Positions 6,936 through 17,427 of a DNA stretch of 64,000 nt are shown here, piece by piece. Origin of the DNA: Algoriphagus formosus (lineage in GTDB: Bacteria > Bacteroidota > Bacteroidia > Cytophagales > Cyclobacteriaceae); contig NZ_NIUC01000006.1 of NCBI RefSeq assembly GCF_002807035.1, positions 1-64,000 of the forward strand. The letters run 5' to 3'. The position numbers were made by a program, and so were the translations under genes. Numbering within the stretch: position 1 is the stretch's first letter; each line of letters begins with the position of its first letter. A model generated the notes under the pieces. That model was not told where the DNA came from and made no database searches. It saw only the letters and a program-made list of their open reading frames with translations.

Positions 6936-9900
6936 ATGACGAAGTCTACCGTAATTTTTTGTCTCTGCTTCTTAATTGCTCAGCTAAGTTTTGCCCAAGT
7001 CACTACCTTTTTAGACAATGGCACTTTGACCAATACCGCACAAACCGCTATTGAATTTGATAATGCATCTATAAGGGTACGTTCTACTGCAACAGCCACC
7101 ATACCCTTACGAAGCACTGGGGCGGCAAGTATTACCTTTACTTTAAAAGGAGGTGATGGAGGCACAGCAACTTGGGATGGATTGTTTACAGACCTTGTTG
7201 CGCAAGGGGGAGAAGGAGGTACAGTGACCTTTACGATGCCCATCACATCTGAAAACGAGGGGAAAAGAATCACCTTTTACCTGGGTAAACATGGGGAAAA
7301 CGAATCCCATCCTATTATAGCAAGTGGCGGCGGCGGGGCATCTACAGCTATAGTTGATCATAACGGTACCTTACTTGCGCTTGCCGGTGGTGGCGGCGGT
7401 GGGTCTGCTGTAGAAACTTATCAATCCTCGGGAAGGCCGGGAGGCACGGTAACAGATGGACATGCCACAACCTGTGGTGATTCAGGAAATGCAGGAGTAA
7501 ATGGAACTACCGGAAATAACACACCAGAGTCTTTAGGGGCTATAGTTGCTAGATCCTCAGACAAATTAAGCATTCATGCAGGAGGAGGAGGAGGGCTTAG
7601 TGGAATCTCGAGAGTAAACACTGGAATTCATAGTGAGAGCATAACAGGAAAGTCAGCCAGCGATGGTGGTTGGGGAGGTTATCATCCGGAAGATACTTTT
7701 TATTCTGGCACCAATTGCAATCAGGACACTCCATTTCAGGTTGAAGGCTGTATACAAGTAAGAACAAAAGACCGCAGTCGCGGGGGAACCGGATACAGCG
7801 GGGGCGGTGCCGGAAGCCCATGGCTTTACGATCCTGGTTTTTCAAGCTGCTCAGAAGTTTTGTGGAATAGCTTTGGTGCAGGAGGAGGAGGCGGTGGCTA
7901 TGACGGCGGTGGTGGCGGTGGTAAGCAGCGTGGCGGTGGCGGCGGCTCTTCTTATGTCGATCCGAAATTTACAAACACCTCGTTCAGGGAAGGTGGTTAT
8001 GTCACAAATTCCCAAAATGGGACAGTAAGCTATCAGGTTAATTACGATAACCAGCCTCCGGTAGCAGTCTGTAAAAACACAGTCCTTGTCTTGGGGCAGG
8101 GAAATTATATTACCAATGATGGCCAAATAGGTGTTGCTTCAGGTATAAACGGGGAGGCAACTTTAGATCCCGCAGCAATTGATGGTGGTTCTATTGATGA
8201 TGTCTTATTAGTGGAAATGACCACTTCAAAAAACACTTTCACCTGCAATGATTTAGGTGAAAATACGGTCACCTTAACGGTTACAGACGCAAATGGTAAT
8301 AGTGGAAGTTGTTCGGCCCAGGTGACAGTGGTCGATAATTTTGCACCTACTATTACTTCAGCGACTTCAAGAATTATAAATGCGCCCGACTTTGGGGTTA
8401 TAGATATGGGATTCCGAACCTCGTTGACTATTACTCCGCCAGAGTTAAATTTTGTGGATAATTGTGGGGTGGCAAGTGTGGTTCAGGCAGAACCGTTTAC
8501 GGTGACCTGCTCAGATATAGGTAAGAGCTTTGTCAAAGAAGTTGTGGCTACAGATGCATCGGGCAATCAAAATGTCGTGTACTTAAACTACAGCATTACC
8601 AGCAGTGCCATAAACACATCAAAAATATATGTAAATGCAAATCAGCCCGATGATAGTGGGGATGGCCTAAGCTGGGCCACCGCTAAAAAGTATTTAAACT
8701 CTGCACTGGCTATGCTTGATGGGGCTCAGTGTTATAAAGGTAAACAAATATGGGTTGCAGGTGGCAACTATTACCCCGATGAAGGGACAAACCAAACCGA
8801 TAATGATCGGCTATCAACATTTTTGTTAGGTAATGAGATAGCCATCTATGGAGGTTTTTCAGGGGATGAAACCAGCCTGGATCAAAGGGATTATGCCAAT
8901 AACCCCACCATTTTAAGTGGGGATCTGCAGCAAGATGATCAAGCTGGTTTGAACAATGCAGATAATGCATATACAGTGGTATCCTCATTGAATACCCTGC
9001 CTTTTATAATGGATGGTTTTATCATTTCGGGAGGTAATTCCAATGGAACTACTTATGAAACCAGTGTTGGTGGGGGGGTAGCCGGTAATTCATCTTCTTC
9101 GTTTCGAAACTGTATTTTTTCCGGGAATACGGCAAATTTGGCAGGGGGTGCATTTTTTAGTACTAATGCTGAGGTGGAGTTTATCAACTGTATTTTTTCG
9201 GGAAATACAGCTGATACCGGTGGTGCTATTTATAGCGATGTATCAAGTTTATCATTGATTAACTCTACGCTGTCAGGCAATAGCGCATCAACAGATGGAG
9301 GAGCAATTTCCAGTCCCTTAGGGAGTACTTTAGCCGTCAAAAACAGTATTATTTGGAATAATCGTGCTCAAGGAAGCACAACTTCGGTTAGTGCTTCTAT
9401 TTCGGGAATTGCATCTTACGCAAATAGTTTGGTAGCCAATATAAGCAGCTCGGGTATTGTCTCAAATGCAGACCCATTGTTTGTAGAAGGTATCGATTTT
9501 ACGACGGAAGCTTTACCTACAACCGCTGGGGATTTCCACGCGCAACTTGGAATTGTTAGGGATGCAGGAGATAAATCTTATAATACTTTAGAGAAAGATT
9601 TGGACGGTCAGAAACGTATTCTTGGTCAAATTGACTTAGGTCCATATGAATACGGGTATGATACTGATTATTTTGTAACTACTTGGCAAACTACCACAGT
9701 TAACGAAAGAATTACACTGCCGGTAGTAGGATATAACTATTATAGGATTGATTGGGATAACGATGGTGTGTTTGATTATACTCTAAATTCTGCCTTACAG
9801 ACTGAATCCAGAGCAATAACCCATACGTTTGCTGAACCTGGAATCCATACAATTGTCATCTATGCATTAGGGATTAATTTTAATTTTAAAGATTCACCTT

Positions 9901-12900
9901 ATAAAAACAATTTACTTTCGATTGATCAATGGGGCAGTAGCAATTGGAGGTCGATGAGAAATTCATTTTACGGTTGTTCCAACTTGGTGATCAATGCAAA
10001 AGATGCTCCTAGTTTAATAAATGCCACAGACCTTTCCTACATGTTTGCCGGAGCCACAAGCCTGGATTATGATTTTAGCCATTGGAATGTGAGTACGATT
10101 ACCAATATGCAGGGGATGTTTGATGGGGTCACACTATCAGAAGAAAACTATGATAAGCTTTTGAACAGTTGGAGCAATTTGGGTTTAAAACGCGATGTGA
10201 TTTTTAGTGCAGGTAATAGTAACTATTGCTTGGGTGAACCCGGTAGGACTAAATTAATAGAATCCTTTGGATGGGAAATTACAGATGGTGGACCAAGTTG
10301 TGATACTACGGGATGTACAGATGATAATACTCCACCTGAACCTGACCTGGTTACCTTGCCCGATATTGCTGCCGAGTGTGAAGTTACGGGGCTTACAGCC
10401 CCAACAGCAACAGACAACTGTGCTACTACGGTTACGGTAACCCACGATGCTGTTTTACCCATAGCAACTCAGGGCACCACGGTTGTGACCTGGACTTATG
10501 ATGATGGTAATGGAAATACATCAACACAAACTCAGAATGTGGTCATTAAGGATCTTAGCCCGCCGGTACCGGACGTAGTCACCTTACCCGAGGTCACCGC
10601 TGAGGCTCCGGTCACGGAACTGACCCTGCCCACCGCAACAGACAATTGTACAACCGGTGTGACGGTGACTAATGATGCTGTTTTTCCGATTACCGAAAAC
10701 ACTGTGGTCACTTGGACATATACAGATGCTGCTGGCAATTTCAGTACGCAAACGCAAAATGTGGTCATAAAAAAGGGGACAGCGCCTGTGGTGACAGCGC
10801 CAGCTATTACCGGGGTACAGGAAGATGTGGTTTATGCTATGCCTGATGCTATACAGGTTACCGATGAAGAAGGAGATGACTTAATCCTCACTTTTACTGT
10901 GACAGGAGGTACCCTAAGTATGGGTACTAATGGCATTACTTTCGGAGGGCAGGGCAACGGTTCGGCAAGTTTTACCGCATCGGGTACTTTAGTAAACCTG
11001 AATAGCGCCCTGGATGCGGCTACATTTATCTCTTCTCCTAATTTAAATGGAGCTGGAGCCGGTAGTATTTCAATTGTGGCCAACGATGGGCATTTAGACT
11101 CTGAAACCGCATTTGTAATTTTTGATATTGATCCTATAAATGATGATCCACAACTAACTGGTTTACCTGCCAGTATTACCATAGAAGAAGATGATTTAAC
11201 GGGAAACTTTGATATTTCCGCAGCTACCATTTCAGATGTTGATGCCTTAAGCGGGGACTTGACTTTATTGCTATCAGCTAGTGGTGGTGTTTTCCAAGCT
11301 GCTGGACTTTCAGGGATACTGGTTTCTGGCGATTTGACCACTGATTTAAGTCTAACCGGGACCCTTGGCAAACTGAATGAGTACCTAAGCGTTGCAGATC
11401 GTATTTACTTCAGGCCGGATGCCAATCTCAATGGCACAGGGGCCGGATCTGTTGATTTAAAAATCACCGATAATGGAAATAGAGGGATAGGAGGTGGATC
11501 GCTTGTAGATTTAGGAACGGTGGCAGTTAATATAACTCCGATTAATGACTCTCCATTCTTAACAGGACTGCCTAAAACTATACAGGTATATGAAGGCGCA
11601 GCCGATTTTATTGACCTATCGGATGCCACTTTTGGGGATGTGGATTCAGGCTCTCAAGAGGTACTTTTAACTTTGATGGTCACCTCCGGATCATTGTCTG
11701 CCATAGGCAATGCTGGTGTGACGGTGTCCCAAAATGTGCCTAACATTATAAATATAGAAGGCACAGCATCCCAAATTGATGCATTCTTAAAAGATGCGGC
11801 AACTATTCAATATACACCTGAAACGGGTGTCACAGGGGATGCTGTTGCCCAATTATTGATTAGCGCGAATGATGGCGGAAATACAGGCTCGGGGAGTGGA
11901 GCCTCCTCTTTTGATCCGGTATATATTGATGTATTGAGAAGACCAACCATTACTGCGATAACAGTTCCTGAAAGCGGTACTTACGGTTTGGGGAAAAATA
12001 TAGATTTTATACTTGATTTTTCGGAAGCTGTTGTTGTCAATACCACAGACGGAACACCTGGTTTAGGCTTAAATATAGGGGGTGAAACCAAAACAGCGGC
12101 TTACCTTTCAGGTAGTGGTACTTCGAGGATGGTATTTCGCTACACGGTTCGAGAAGGGGATTTAGATCAAGATGGGATCGAGGTAAATAGATTAAGCTTA
12201 AATGGCGGAAGTATTCAAACGAATAAAGGGGTTTCTGTTGATTTAACCTTAGGTTTTGTTCCCCCAACCATAGGTGTGTTGGTTGATGCTGTGGCTCCTT
12301 CCGGATATTCGGTGGCTATAGATCAGTCTCCAATTAGTTCTATAAATCAAGATGTAGTAAGCTTTACTTTTGACGGAGCTGAAGTAGGAACTAACTACAC
12401 CTATACCTTCTCCAGTTCTTCCGGAGCTGCGGTCATTACCGGTAGCGGGCTTATCACTGCTGCAAACCAGCAAATAATAGGAATTGATCTGACCAGTCTT
12501 GGGAATGGTACGGTTACCCTATCGGTAAGGCTTACTGATCTTGCCGGAAATGTGGGAGAAGCAGTGTCCGATACGAGTAATAAAGTTTCCCCGATTTCAG
12601 CAAGCATAAGCGACCAAGTAGATGTAGCCTGCAATGGCGAGGCTACGGGTAGCTTGACGGTGCAGGTAAACGCAGGAGTACCAAACTATTCGTATTCATG
12701 GAGCAATGGGGCTATGACCACTAACACATCCTCAGTCACCAATACGGTTAATGGCCTTAGTGCCGGGACATACACGGTAACTATTACGGACGGAAATGGG
12801 CAGAAAGCGACTGCTTCAGCAACTATTGAAGAACCCTCAAAGCTGATTATTACGCCAACTTTAACGCATCCCACCAAGTCAGCAGGGAGTGACGGGGTAG

Positions 12901-15900
12901 TAGCACTGGATGTGACCGGTGGAATGGGACCGTACGAATTTAATTGGGTTCCCAATCTAGGTACGACGTCAACTATTTCGGGATTGAGTAAAGGTACTTA
13001 CAAATGTATAGTAACTGATCAAAATGGCTGTTCTGAGGAAGTTACTGTGCAACTGAAAGATCCTGAGTCCTGTGTGGCGCAGAGTGACTTTACGATAAAC
13101 CCTGAACAATCCTGTACAAGCCCAACTACCGTCTACTTTACAGACAATTCTACTTCTGCGGACAGCTGGTCTTGGGATTTTGGTGATGGAGGTACATCTT
13201 CGGCTCAAAATCCTGTCCATACCTATACATCGGAAGGTAATTTTACAGTGACTCTTACGGTTACAGATACGGTTACAGGTTGTTCATCTTTTTCCAGTAA
13301 AGTGTTCAGTATTGAAGAGGTTTCAGCTGATTTTACAGTGTCTTCTACCCTTGGTTGTGGTCCACTTACTACAAATTTCACTGATACATCGGTGGGGGCA
13401 GTTTCATGGGAATGGGATTTTGGGGATGGATCAGGATCTACAGATCAAAACCCGGTTCACACGTTTGAGAAAGCTGGAACGTATTCGGTATCCCTGACCA
13501 TAAGTGATTTTGATGGATGTTCAAGAACGCTTAGGAAGACAGACCTGATTCAGGTCAATGTGCTGGACGTAGAGATTCGATCCACTAATGTGACTTGTAA
13601 TGGAGGTTCTGACGGATCTATCACAGCAACTCTTAATGAAGGTGTTTCACCATTTACTTATGAATGGAATACCGGAGCTGAGACAGCTACGGTCGAGAAT
13701 CTAACTGCCGGCAGGTATTCGGTTAAGATTACAGATGCCAATGGGTGTGCCGTCACCAAAAGTGTTGAGGTCACTGAACCTGCCCCCGCAGCCATCACTA
13801 CATCATCACCAAACCTGATATCTTATTCAAGTGCTGTTTTAGGCGGTGAATTCCAGAATGGAGTGGATTGTGCACTTGAAAGCGGGATTGTTTATGGTAC
13901 TGCTTCAGGACCTGATATTACTGATGACAAAGTAGTGATGGCGTTATCAGGTAGTGAATTTTCGGGTACCGTATCTGGTCTCAAACTCAATACGGTATAT
14001 TATGCCAGAGCTTATACCACCAACCAGAATGGTAGGACTATCTATGGGAATGAGATTACTTTTAGAACTACCAAAAAAGAACTGGATGTAAAGGTAGCCA
14101 CCGGTCAGTCGAAAGTCTACGGAGCTACTGATCCTATCTTTGCTTATACCGTCGATGGTTTTGAAGGTACAGATAATGAATCGATACTGACAGGTACATT
14201 AGCTAGAGTGTCAGGTGAGGAGATAGGCATGTATTCCATTACTGTAGGTACTCTAGATGCAGGTGCAGACTATTCAATCAATTTTATTGGGGCTGATTTT
14301 GAAATTACTCCAGCAGAAATTACAGGTATCACCTTTGATGATGAAAGCTTTGTCTTCGATGGTACCGATAAGAGTATTGTGATCTCGGGTACACTTCCGG
14401 CAGGAACTTCGGTAGCCTATGCAAATAACACCAGAACGGATGTTGGAACCCAGGAGGCTACGGCCACGATCACAGGAAGCAATTTCAATGAGCTGGTACT
14501 GACCGCTGATCTGACGATCACGCCGGCAGATATTGCAGGAATCACTTTTGACGATGGCATCTTTGTCTTTGATGGCACGGCCAAGTCGCTGGCGATTTCT
14601 GGAACGCTTCCGTCTGGAACGTCTGTGGCTTACACCAATAACTCCAAAACGAATGTTGGAACCCAAGAAGTAACGGCTACGATCACAGGAAGCAACTTCA
14701 ATGATCTCGTACTTACTGCTGATCTGACAATCACTCCGGCAGATATTACAGGAATCACCTTTGATGATGGAAGTTTTGTCTTCGATGGTACCGATAAGAG
14801 TATTGTGATCTCGGGTACGCTTCCTGCAGGAATCTCGGTAGCTTACTCGAACAACACCAGAACGAATGTTGGAACTCAGGAGGTGACGGCCACGATCACA
14901 GGAAGCAATTTCAATGATTTGGTCTTGACTGCTGATTTGACTATTACCCCGGCAGATATTACAGGAATCACCTTTGATAATGGAAGCTTTGTCTTCGATG
15001 GCACAGAGAAGACCCTAGTGATCTCCGGTACGCTTCCAGCAGGAACCTCGGTAACCTACGCCAACAATTCAAGAACCGATGTAGGAACTCAGGAGGCTAC
15101 GACGACAATCACAGGAAGCAATTTCAATGAATTGGTCTTGACCGCTGATCTGACGATCACACCGGCAGATATCGAAGGTATTACCTTTAATGACGGAGAA
15201 TTTGTCTACGATGGCACACCCAAGTCGCTGGCTATTACGGGTGCTCTACCAGAAGGAACTTCTGTAAGCTACACCAACAACACGCGAACGGATGTTGGAA
15301 CTCAGGAGGCTACGGCCACGATCACAGGAAGCAATTTCAATGATTTGGTCTTGACAGCAGATCTGACGATCACTCCGGCAGCTATTACAGGAATCACCTT
15401 TAATGATGGAAGTTTTGTCTTCGATGGAACTGAAAAGACCCTAGTGATCTCAGGTACACTTCCAGCAAGAACCTCCGTAACCTACGCCAACAATTCAAGA
15501 ACCGATGTTGGAACTCAGGAGGTGACGGCCACGATCACAGGAAGCAATTACAATACTTTGGTGTTGACTGCTGATCTGACGATCACACCGGCCGATATTA
15601 CAGGAATCACCTTTGATGATGGAAGCTTTGTCTTCGATGGAACTGAAAAGACCCTAGTGATCTCGGGTACGCTTCCAGCAGGAACCTCGGTAACCTACGC
15701 CAACAATTCAAGAACCGATGTAGGAACTCAGGAGGCTACTGCCACAATCACAGGAAGCAATTACAATACTTTGGTCTTGACTGCTGATCTGACGATCACA
15801 CCGGCCGATATTACAGGAATCACCTTTGATGATGGAAGCTTTGTCTTCGATGGAACTGAAAAGGCCCTAGTGATCTCGGGTACTCTTCCGGCAGGAACCT

Positions 15901-17357
15901 CGGTAGCCTATGCAAACAACACCAGAACGGATGTTGGAACCCAGGAGGCTACGGCCACGATCACAGGAAGCAACTATACTGAGTTGGTCTTGACAGCTGG
16001 TCTGACGATCACTACAGCTGAATTGACAGTGACAGCAGATATAGGGCAGAGCAAGCTCTTCGGTGAGACCGATCCGGTCTTGACATTTACAGCTACGGGT
16101 TACGGAGAAGGGGATGATGAATCCATTTTTACGGGAGCCTTGGGCAGAGAAGCCGGTGAAGCGGTAGGTTTCTATGCGATCAATCAGGGAAGCCTGGACG
16201 CTGGAGTAAACTACACGATCAACTTTACGGGAGCTGACTTTGAGATTATTACGAATGACAGTGATGGAGACGGCGTTCCCGATGATGTGGAGCTGGCGGA
16301 CGGCACCGGTCCGAATGATCCGGACGACTTCAGGGATTCAGATGGAGACGGCGTTCCTGACACGGTTGAAGAGGATGCAGGTACTGATCCGAATGATTCA
16401 AGTGACTATCCGGATACGGATGAAGACGGAGTTCCTGATTATGCGGAGGAAAGAGAGGGAACCAATCCAAACAACGGTTCAGATTTCCTAGACTCCGACC
16501 AAGACGGTGTTCCGGACTATGTACAGGACCGCTCGATTGTTGAGTTTGTAAGCCAGTCTGTGACAGTTGCCTGGGGCACCCCGGCCACGGAAGTACCATT
16601 GGCAGACGAAGTGGTGGGCATCACGGGTCTTGGAGAATTTATCAACCTGGCGGTAAGCTGGAACCTGACAGGCTTTAACCCGCTGATTGTAGGAACCAAT
16701 AACTTTAGAGGAACCGTAACGCTCCCTGAAGGACTGTTTAATACCTATGAGCTGGAGCCAATCGTTTCGATTACCGTTGAGCCGAAGCCGGCCCCGCAGG
16801 ATCTGAGCTTGAGCGCAAACAGTTTCATTGCGATACCGGATGTATTCTTCCAGGAGATAGGCTTCTTTACAGTAGTGGATCCTTCCGATGATGTTCACGA
16901 GATCACCTTGATCGATGGAGCAGCAGACAATCAATATTTTGAAATCATTGATGGAATCCTATTCTGGAGCAGTGCAGAGCAGGTATCGGGAAGAACCCAA
17001 TTCACTATTCGTGTGAGGGTTGCCGACCGGGCAGGCAATACTCTGGACAAAGAGTTCCAGATCGAACGACAGCGTACACCATTGGATCAGTTGGATATTC
17101 CAAACACCTTTACTCCAAACAATGACGGTGTCAATGACACCTGGGGAGTACCGGCCTTGCGATACTACGAGGGAGTTCAGATCCAGGTCATTGAAGTAGG
17201 AAGCGGCAACAGAGTCTTCTACACCGAAGATCCCGATGTACGATGGGATGGTCGTGTAAATGGCAAAGACCCGGTAGTAACGGCCTATGTTTGGGTGATT
17301 ACGGTGGTAGAAACCGGAGAGGTGAGAAGGGGAATGCTAAACCTATTGAAACAGTAG
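6936..17357 (+). CDS. Giant modular surface adhesin secreted by the type IX system
   Basis: The ATG at 6936 gives 3473 residues and a clean signal peptide (to about LSFAQ); an in-frame TTG two codons earlier is less likely. Modules in order, approximate: glycine-rich region (70-360); HYR-like segment (370-550); right-handed beta-helix with NCIFSGNTA turns (560-910); BspA/DUF285-like segment (SYMFAGATSLDYDF, about 905-1120); two HYR repeats (1120-1280); cadherin-like repeats (1285-1665); SprB-type repeats around two PKD domains (WSWDFGDGGTSS, WEWDFGDGSGS; 1890-2290); an MBG domain; eight 71-residue repeats (2462-3029); a second MBG domain; calcium-type DSDGDGVPD repeats (3107-3199); and a gliding-type C-terminal sorting domain from IPNTFTPNNDGVNDTW. 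The role is adhesion or gliding at the cell surface; the ligand is unknown. The PorP/SprF gene downstream is the usual partner of such proteins. Confidence 0.92.
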   Translation: MTKSTVIFCLCFLIAQLSFAQVTTFLDNGTLTNTAQTAIEFDNASIRVRSTATATIPLRSTGAASITFTLKGGDGGTATWDGLFTDLVAQGGEGGTVTFTMPITSENEGKRITFYLGKHGENESHPIIASGGGGASTAIVDHNGTLLALAGGGGGGSAVETYQSSGRPGGTVTDGHATTCGDSGNAGVNGTTGNNTPESLGAIVARSSDKLSIHAGGGGGLSGISRVNTGIHSESITGKSASDGGWGGYHPEDTFYSGTNCNQDTPFQVEGCIQVRTKDRSRGGTGYSGGGAGSPWLYDPGFSSCSEVLWNSFGAGGGGGGYDGGGGGGKQRGGGGGSSYVDPKFTNTSFREGGYVTNSQNGTVSYQVNYDNQPPVAVCKNTVLVLGQGNYITNDGQIGVASGINGEATLDPAAIDGGSIDDVLLVEMTTSKNTFTCNDLGENTVTLTVTDANGNSGSCSAQVTVVDNFAPTITSATSRIINAPDFGVIDMGFRTSLTITPPELNFVDNCGVASVVQAEPFTVTCSDIGKSFVKEVVATDASGNQNVVYLNYSITSSAINTSKIYVNANQPDDSGDGLSWATAKKYLNSALAMLDGAQCYKGKQIWVAGGNYYPDEGTNQTDNDRLSTFLLGNEIAIYGGFSGDETSLDQRDYANNPTILSGDLQQDDQAGLNNADNAYTVVSSLNTLPFIMDGFIISGGNSNGTTYETSVGGGVAGNSSSSFRNCIFSGNTANLAGGAFFSTNAEVEFINCIFSGNTADTGGAIYSDVSSLSLINSTLSGNSASTDGGAISSPLGSTLAVKNSIIWNNRAQGSTTSVSASISGIASYANSLVANISSSGIVSNADPLFVEGIDFTTEALPTTAGDFHAQLGIVRDAGDKSYNTLEKDLDGQKRILGQIDLGPYEYGYDTDYFVTTWQTTTVNERITLPVVGYNYYRIDWDNDGVFDYTLNSALQTESRAITHTFAEPGIHTIVIYALGINFNFKDSPYKNNLLSIDQWGSSNWRSMRNSFYGCSNLVINAKDAPSLINATDLSYMFAGATSLDYDFSHWNVSTITNMQGMFDGVTLSEENYDKLLNSWSNLGLKRDVIFSAGNSNYCLGEPGRTKLIESFGWEITDGGPSCDTTGCTDDNTPPEPDLVTLPDIAAECEVTGLTAPTATDNCATTVTVTHDAVLPIATQGTTVVTWTYDDGNGNTSTQTQNVVIKDLSPPVPDVVTLPEVTAEAPVTELTLPTATDNCTTGVTVTNDAVFPITENTVVTWTYTDAAGNFSTQTQNVVIKKGTAPVVTAPAITGVQEDVVYAMPDAIQVTDEEGDDLILTFTVTGGTLSMGTNGITFGGQGNGSASFTASGTLVNLNSALDAATFISSPNLNGAGAGSISIVANDGHLDSETAFVIFDIDPINDDPQLTGLPASITIEEDDLTGNFDISAATISDVDALSGDLTLLLSASGGVFQAAGLSGILVSGDLTTDLSLTGTLGKLNEYLSVADRIYFRPDANLNGTGAGSVDLKITDNGNRGIGGGSLVDLGTVAVNITPINDSPFLTGLPKTIQVYEGAADFIDLSDATFGDVDSGSQEVLLTLMVTSGSLSAIGNAGVTVSQNVPNIINIEGTASQIDAFLKDAATIQYTPETGVTGDAVAQLLISANDGGNTGSGSGASSFDPVYIDVLRRPTITAITVPESGTYGLGKNIDFILDFSEAVVVNTTDGTPGLGLNIGGETKTAAYLSGSGTSRMVFRYTVREGDLDQDGIEVNRLSLNGGSIQTNKGVSVDLTLGFVPPTIGVLVDAVAPSGYSVAIDQSPISSINQDVVSFTFDGAEVGTNYTYTFSSSSGAAVITGSGLITAANQQIIGIDLTSLGNGTVTLSVRLTDLAGNVGEAVSDTSNKVSPISASISDQVDVACNGEATGSLTVQVNAGVPNYSYSWSNGAMTTNTSSVTNTVNGLSAGTYTVTITDGNGQKATASATIEEPSKLIITPTLTHPTKSAGSDGVVALDVTGGMGPYEFNWVPNLGTTSTISGLSKGTYKCIVTDQNGCSEEVTVQLKDPESCVAQSDFTINPEQSCTSPTTVYFTDNSTSADSWSWDFGDGGTSSAQNPVHTYTSEGNFTVTLTVTDTVTGCSSFSSKVFSIEEVSADFTVSSTLGCGPLTTNFTDTSVGAVSWEWDFGDGSGSTDQNPVHTFEKAGTYSVSLTISDFDGCSRTLRKTDLIQVNVLDVEIRSTNVTCNGGSDGSITATLNEGVSPFTYEWNTGAETATVENLTAGRYSVKITDANGCAVTKSVEVTEPAPAAITTSSPNLISYSSAVLGGEFQNGVDCALESGIVYGTASGPDITDDKVVMALSGSEFSGTVSGLKLNTVYYARAYTTNQNGRTIYGNEITFRTTKKELDVKVATGQSKVYGATDPIFAYTVDGFEGTDNESILTGTLARVSGEEIGMYSITVGTLDAGADYSINFIGADFEITPAEITGITFDDESFVFDGTDKSIVISGTLPAGTSVAYANNTRTDVGTQEATATITGSNFNELVLTADLTITPADIAGITFDDGIFVFDGTAKSLAISGTLPSGTSVAYTNNSKTNVGTQEVTATITGSNFNDLVLTADLTITPADITGITFDDGSFVFDGTDKSIVISGTLPAGISVAYSNNTRTNVGTQEVTATITGSNFNDLVLTADLTITPADITGITFDNGSFVFDGTEKTLVISGTLPAGTSVTYANNSRTDVGTQEATTTITGSNFNELVLTADLTITPADIEGITFNDGEFVYDGTPKSLAITGALPEGTSVSYTNNTRTDVGTQEATATITGSNFNDLVLTADLTITPAAITGITFNDGSFVFDGTEKTLVISGTLPARTSVTYANNSRTDVGTQEVTATITGSNYNTLVLTADLTITPADITGITFDDGSFVFDGTEKTLVISGTLPAGTSVTYANNSRTDVGTQEATATITGSNYNTLVLTADLTITPADITGITFDDGSFVFDGTEKALVISGTLPAGTSVAYANNTRTDVGTQEATATITGSNYTELVLTAGLTITTAELTVTADIGQSKLFGETDPVLTFTATGYGEGDDESIFTGALGREAGEAVGFYAINQGSLDAGVNYTINFTGADFEIITNDSDGDGVPDDVELADGTGPNDPDDFRDSDGDGVPDTVEEDAGTDPNDSSDYPDTDEDGVPDYAEEREGTNPNNGSDFLDSDQDGVPDYVQDRSIVEFVSQSVTVAWGTPATEVPLADEVVGITGLGEFINLAVSWNLTGFNPLIVGTNNFRGTVTLPEGLFNTYELEPIVSITVEPKPAPQDLSLSANSFIAIPDVFFQEIGFFTVVDPSDDVHEITLIDGAADNQYFEIIDGILFWSSAEQVSGRTQFTIRVRVADRAGNTLDKEFQIERQRTPLDQLDIPNTFTPNNDGVNDTWGVPALRYYEGVQIQVIEVGSGNRVFYTEDPDVRWDGRVNGKDPVVTAYVWVITVVETGEVRRGMLNLLKQ
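14319..16022 (+). repeat. Eight in-frame tandem repeats of 213 bases in the adhesin gene
   Basis: Units start at 14319, 14532, 14745 and so on, each coding 71 residues of the pattern ITGITFDDGSFVFDGT ... GTLPAGTSVAYANN ... VGTQEATATITGSN ... LVLTADLTITPAD. They resemble MBG-type beta domains and probably form a stalk. Units 6 to 8 are almost identical at the DNA level while units 2 and 5 differ more, as expected from recent duplication or gene conversion. The copy number may vary between strains, and the array is a place where an assembly could be collapsed. Confidence 0.95.
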
Positions 17358-17363
17358 AAACAA

Positions 17364-17404
17364 GGGGGCAGATAAGAAAAAGACCCTTTCTGCCCCCATT
17401 TTTT
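17364..17404 (+). terminator. Rho-independent terminator after the adhesin gene
   Basis: gggggcaga (17364-17372) and tctgccccc (17389-17397) form a perfect 9-base stem, followed by A and six T. It lies 7 bases after the adhesin stop and 24 bases before the sprF-like gene, so it probably reduces transcription into that gene rather than isolating it. Confidence 0.85.
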
Positions 17405-17427
17405 AACAGTGTAAAACGAAGAAAACG

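Noticed and set aside
14319..16022. Possible CRISPR array
   Set aside because: The 213-base units are contiguous without spacers and encode protein in frame.
16240..16934. Frames of 83 to 148 residues overlapping the calcium-type repeats of the adhesin
   Set aside because: Shadow frames caused by the repetitive Asp/Gly codons.
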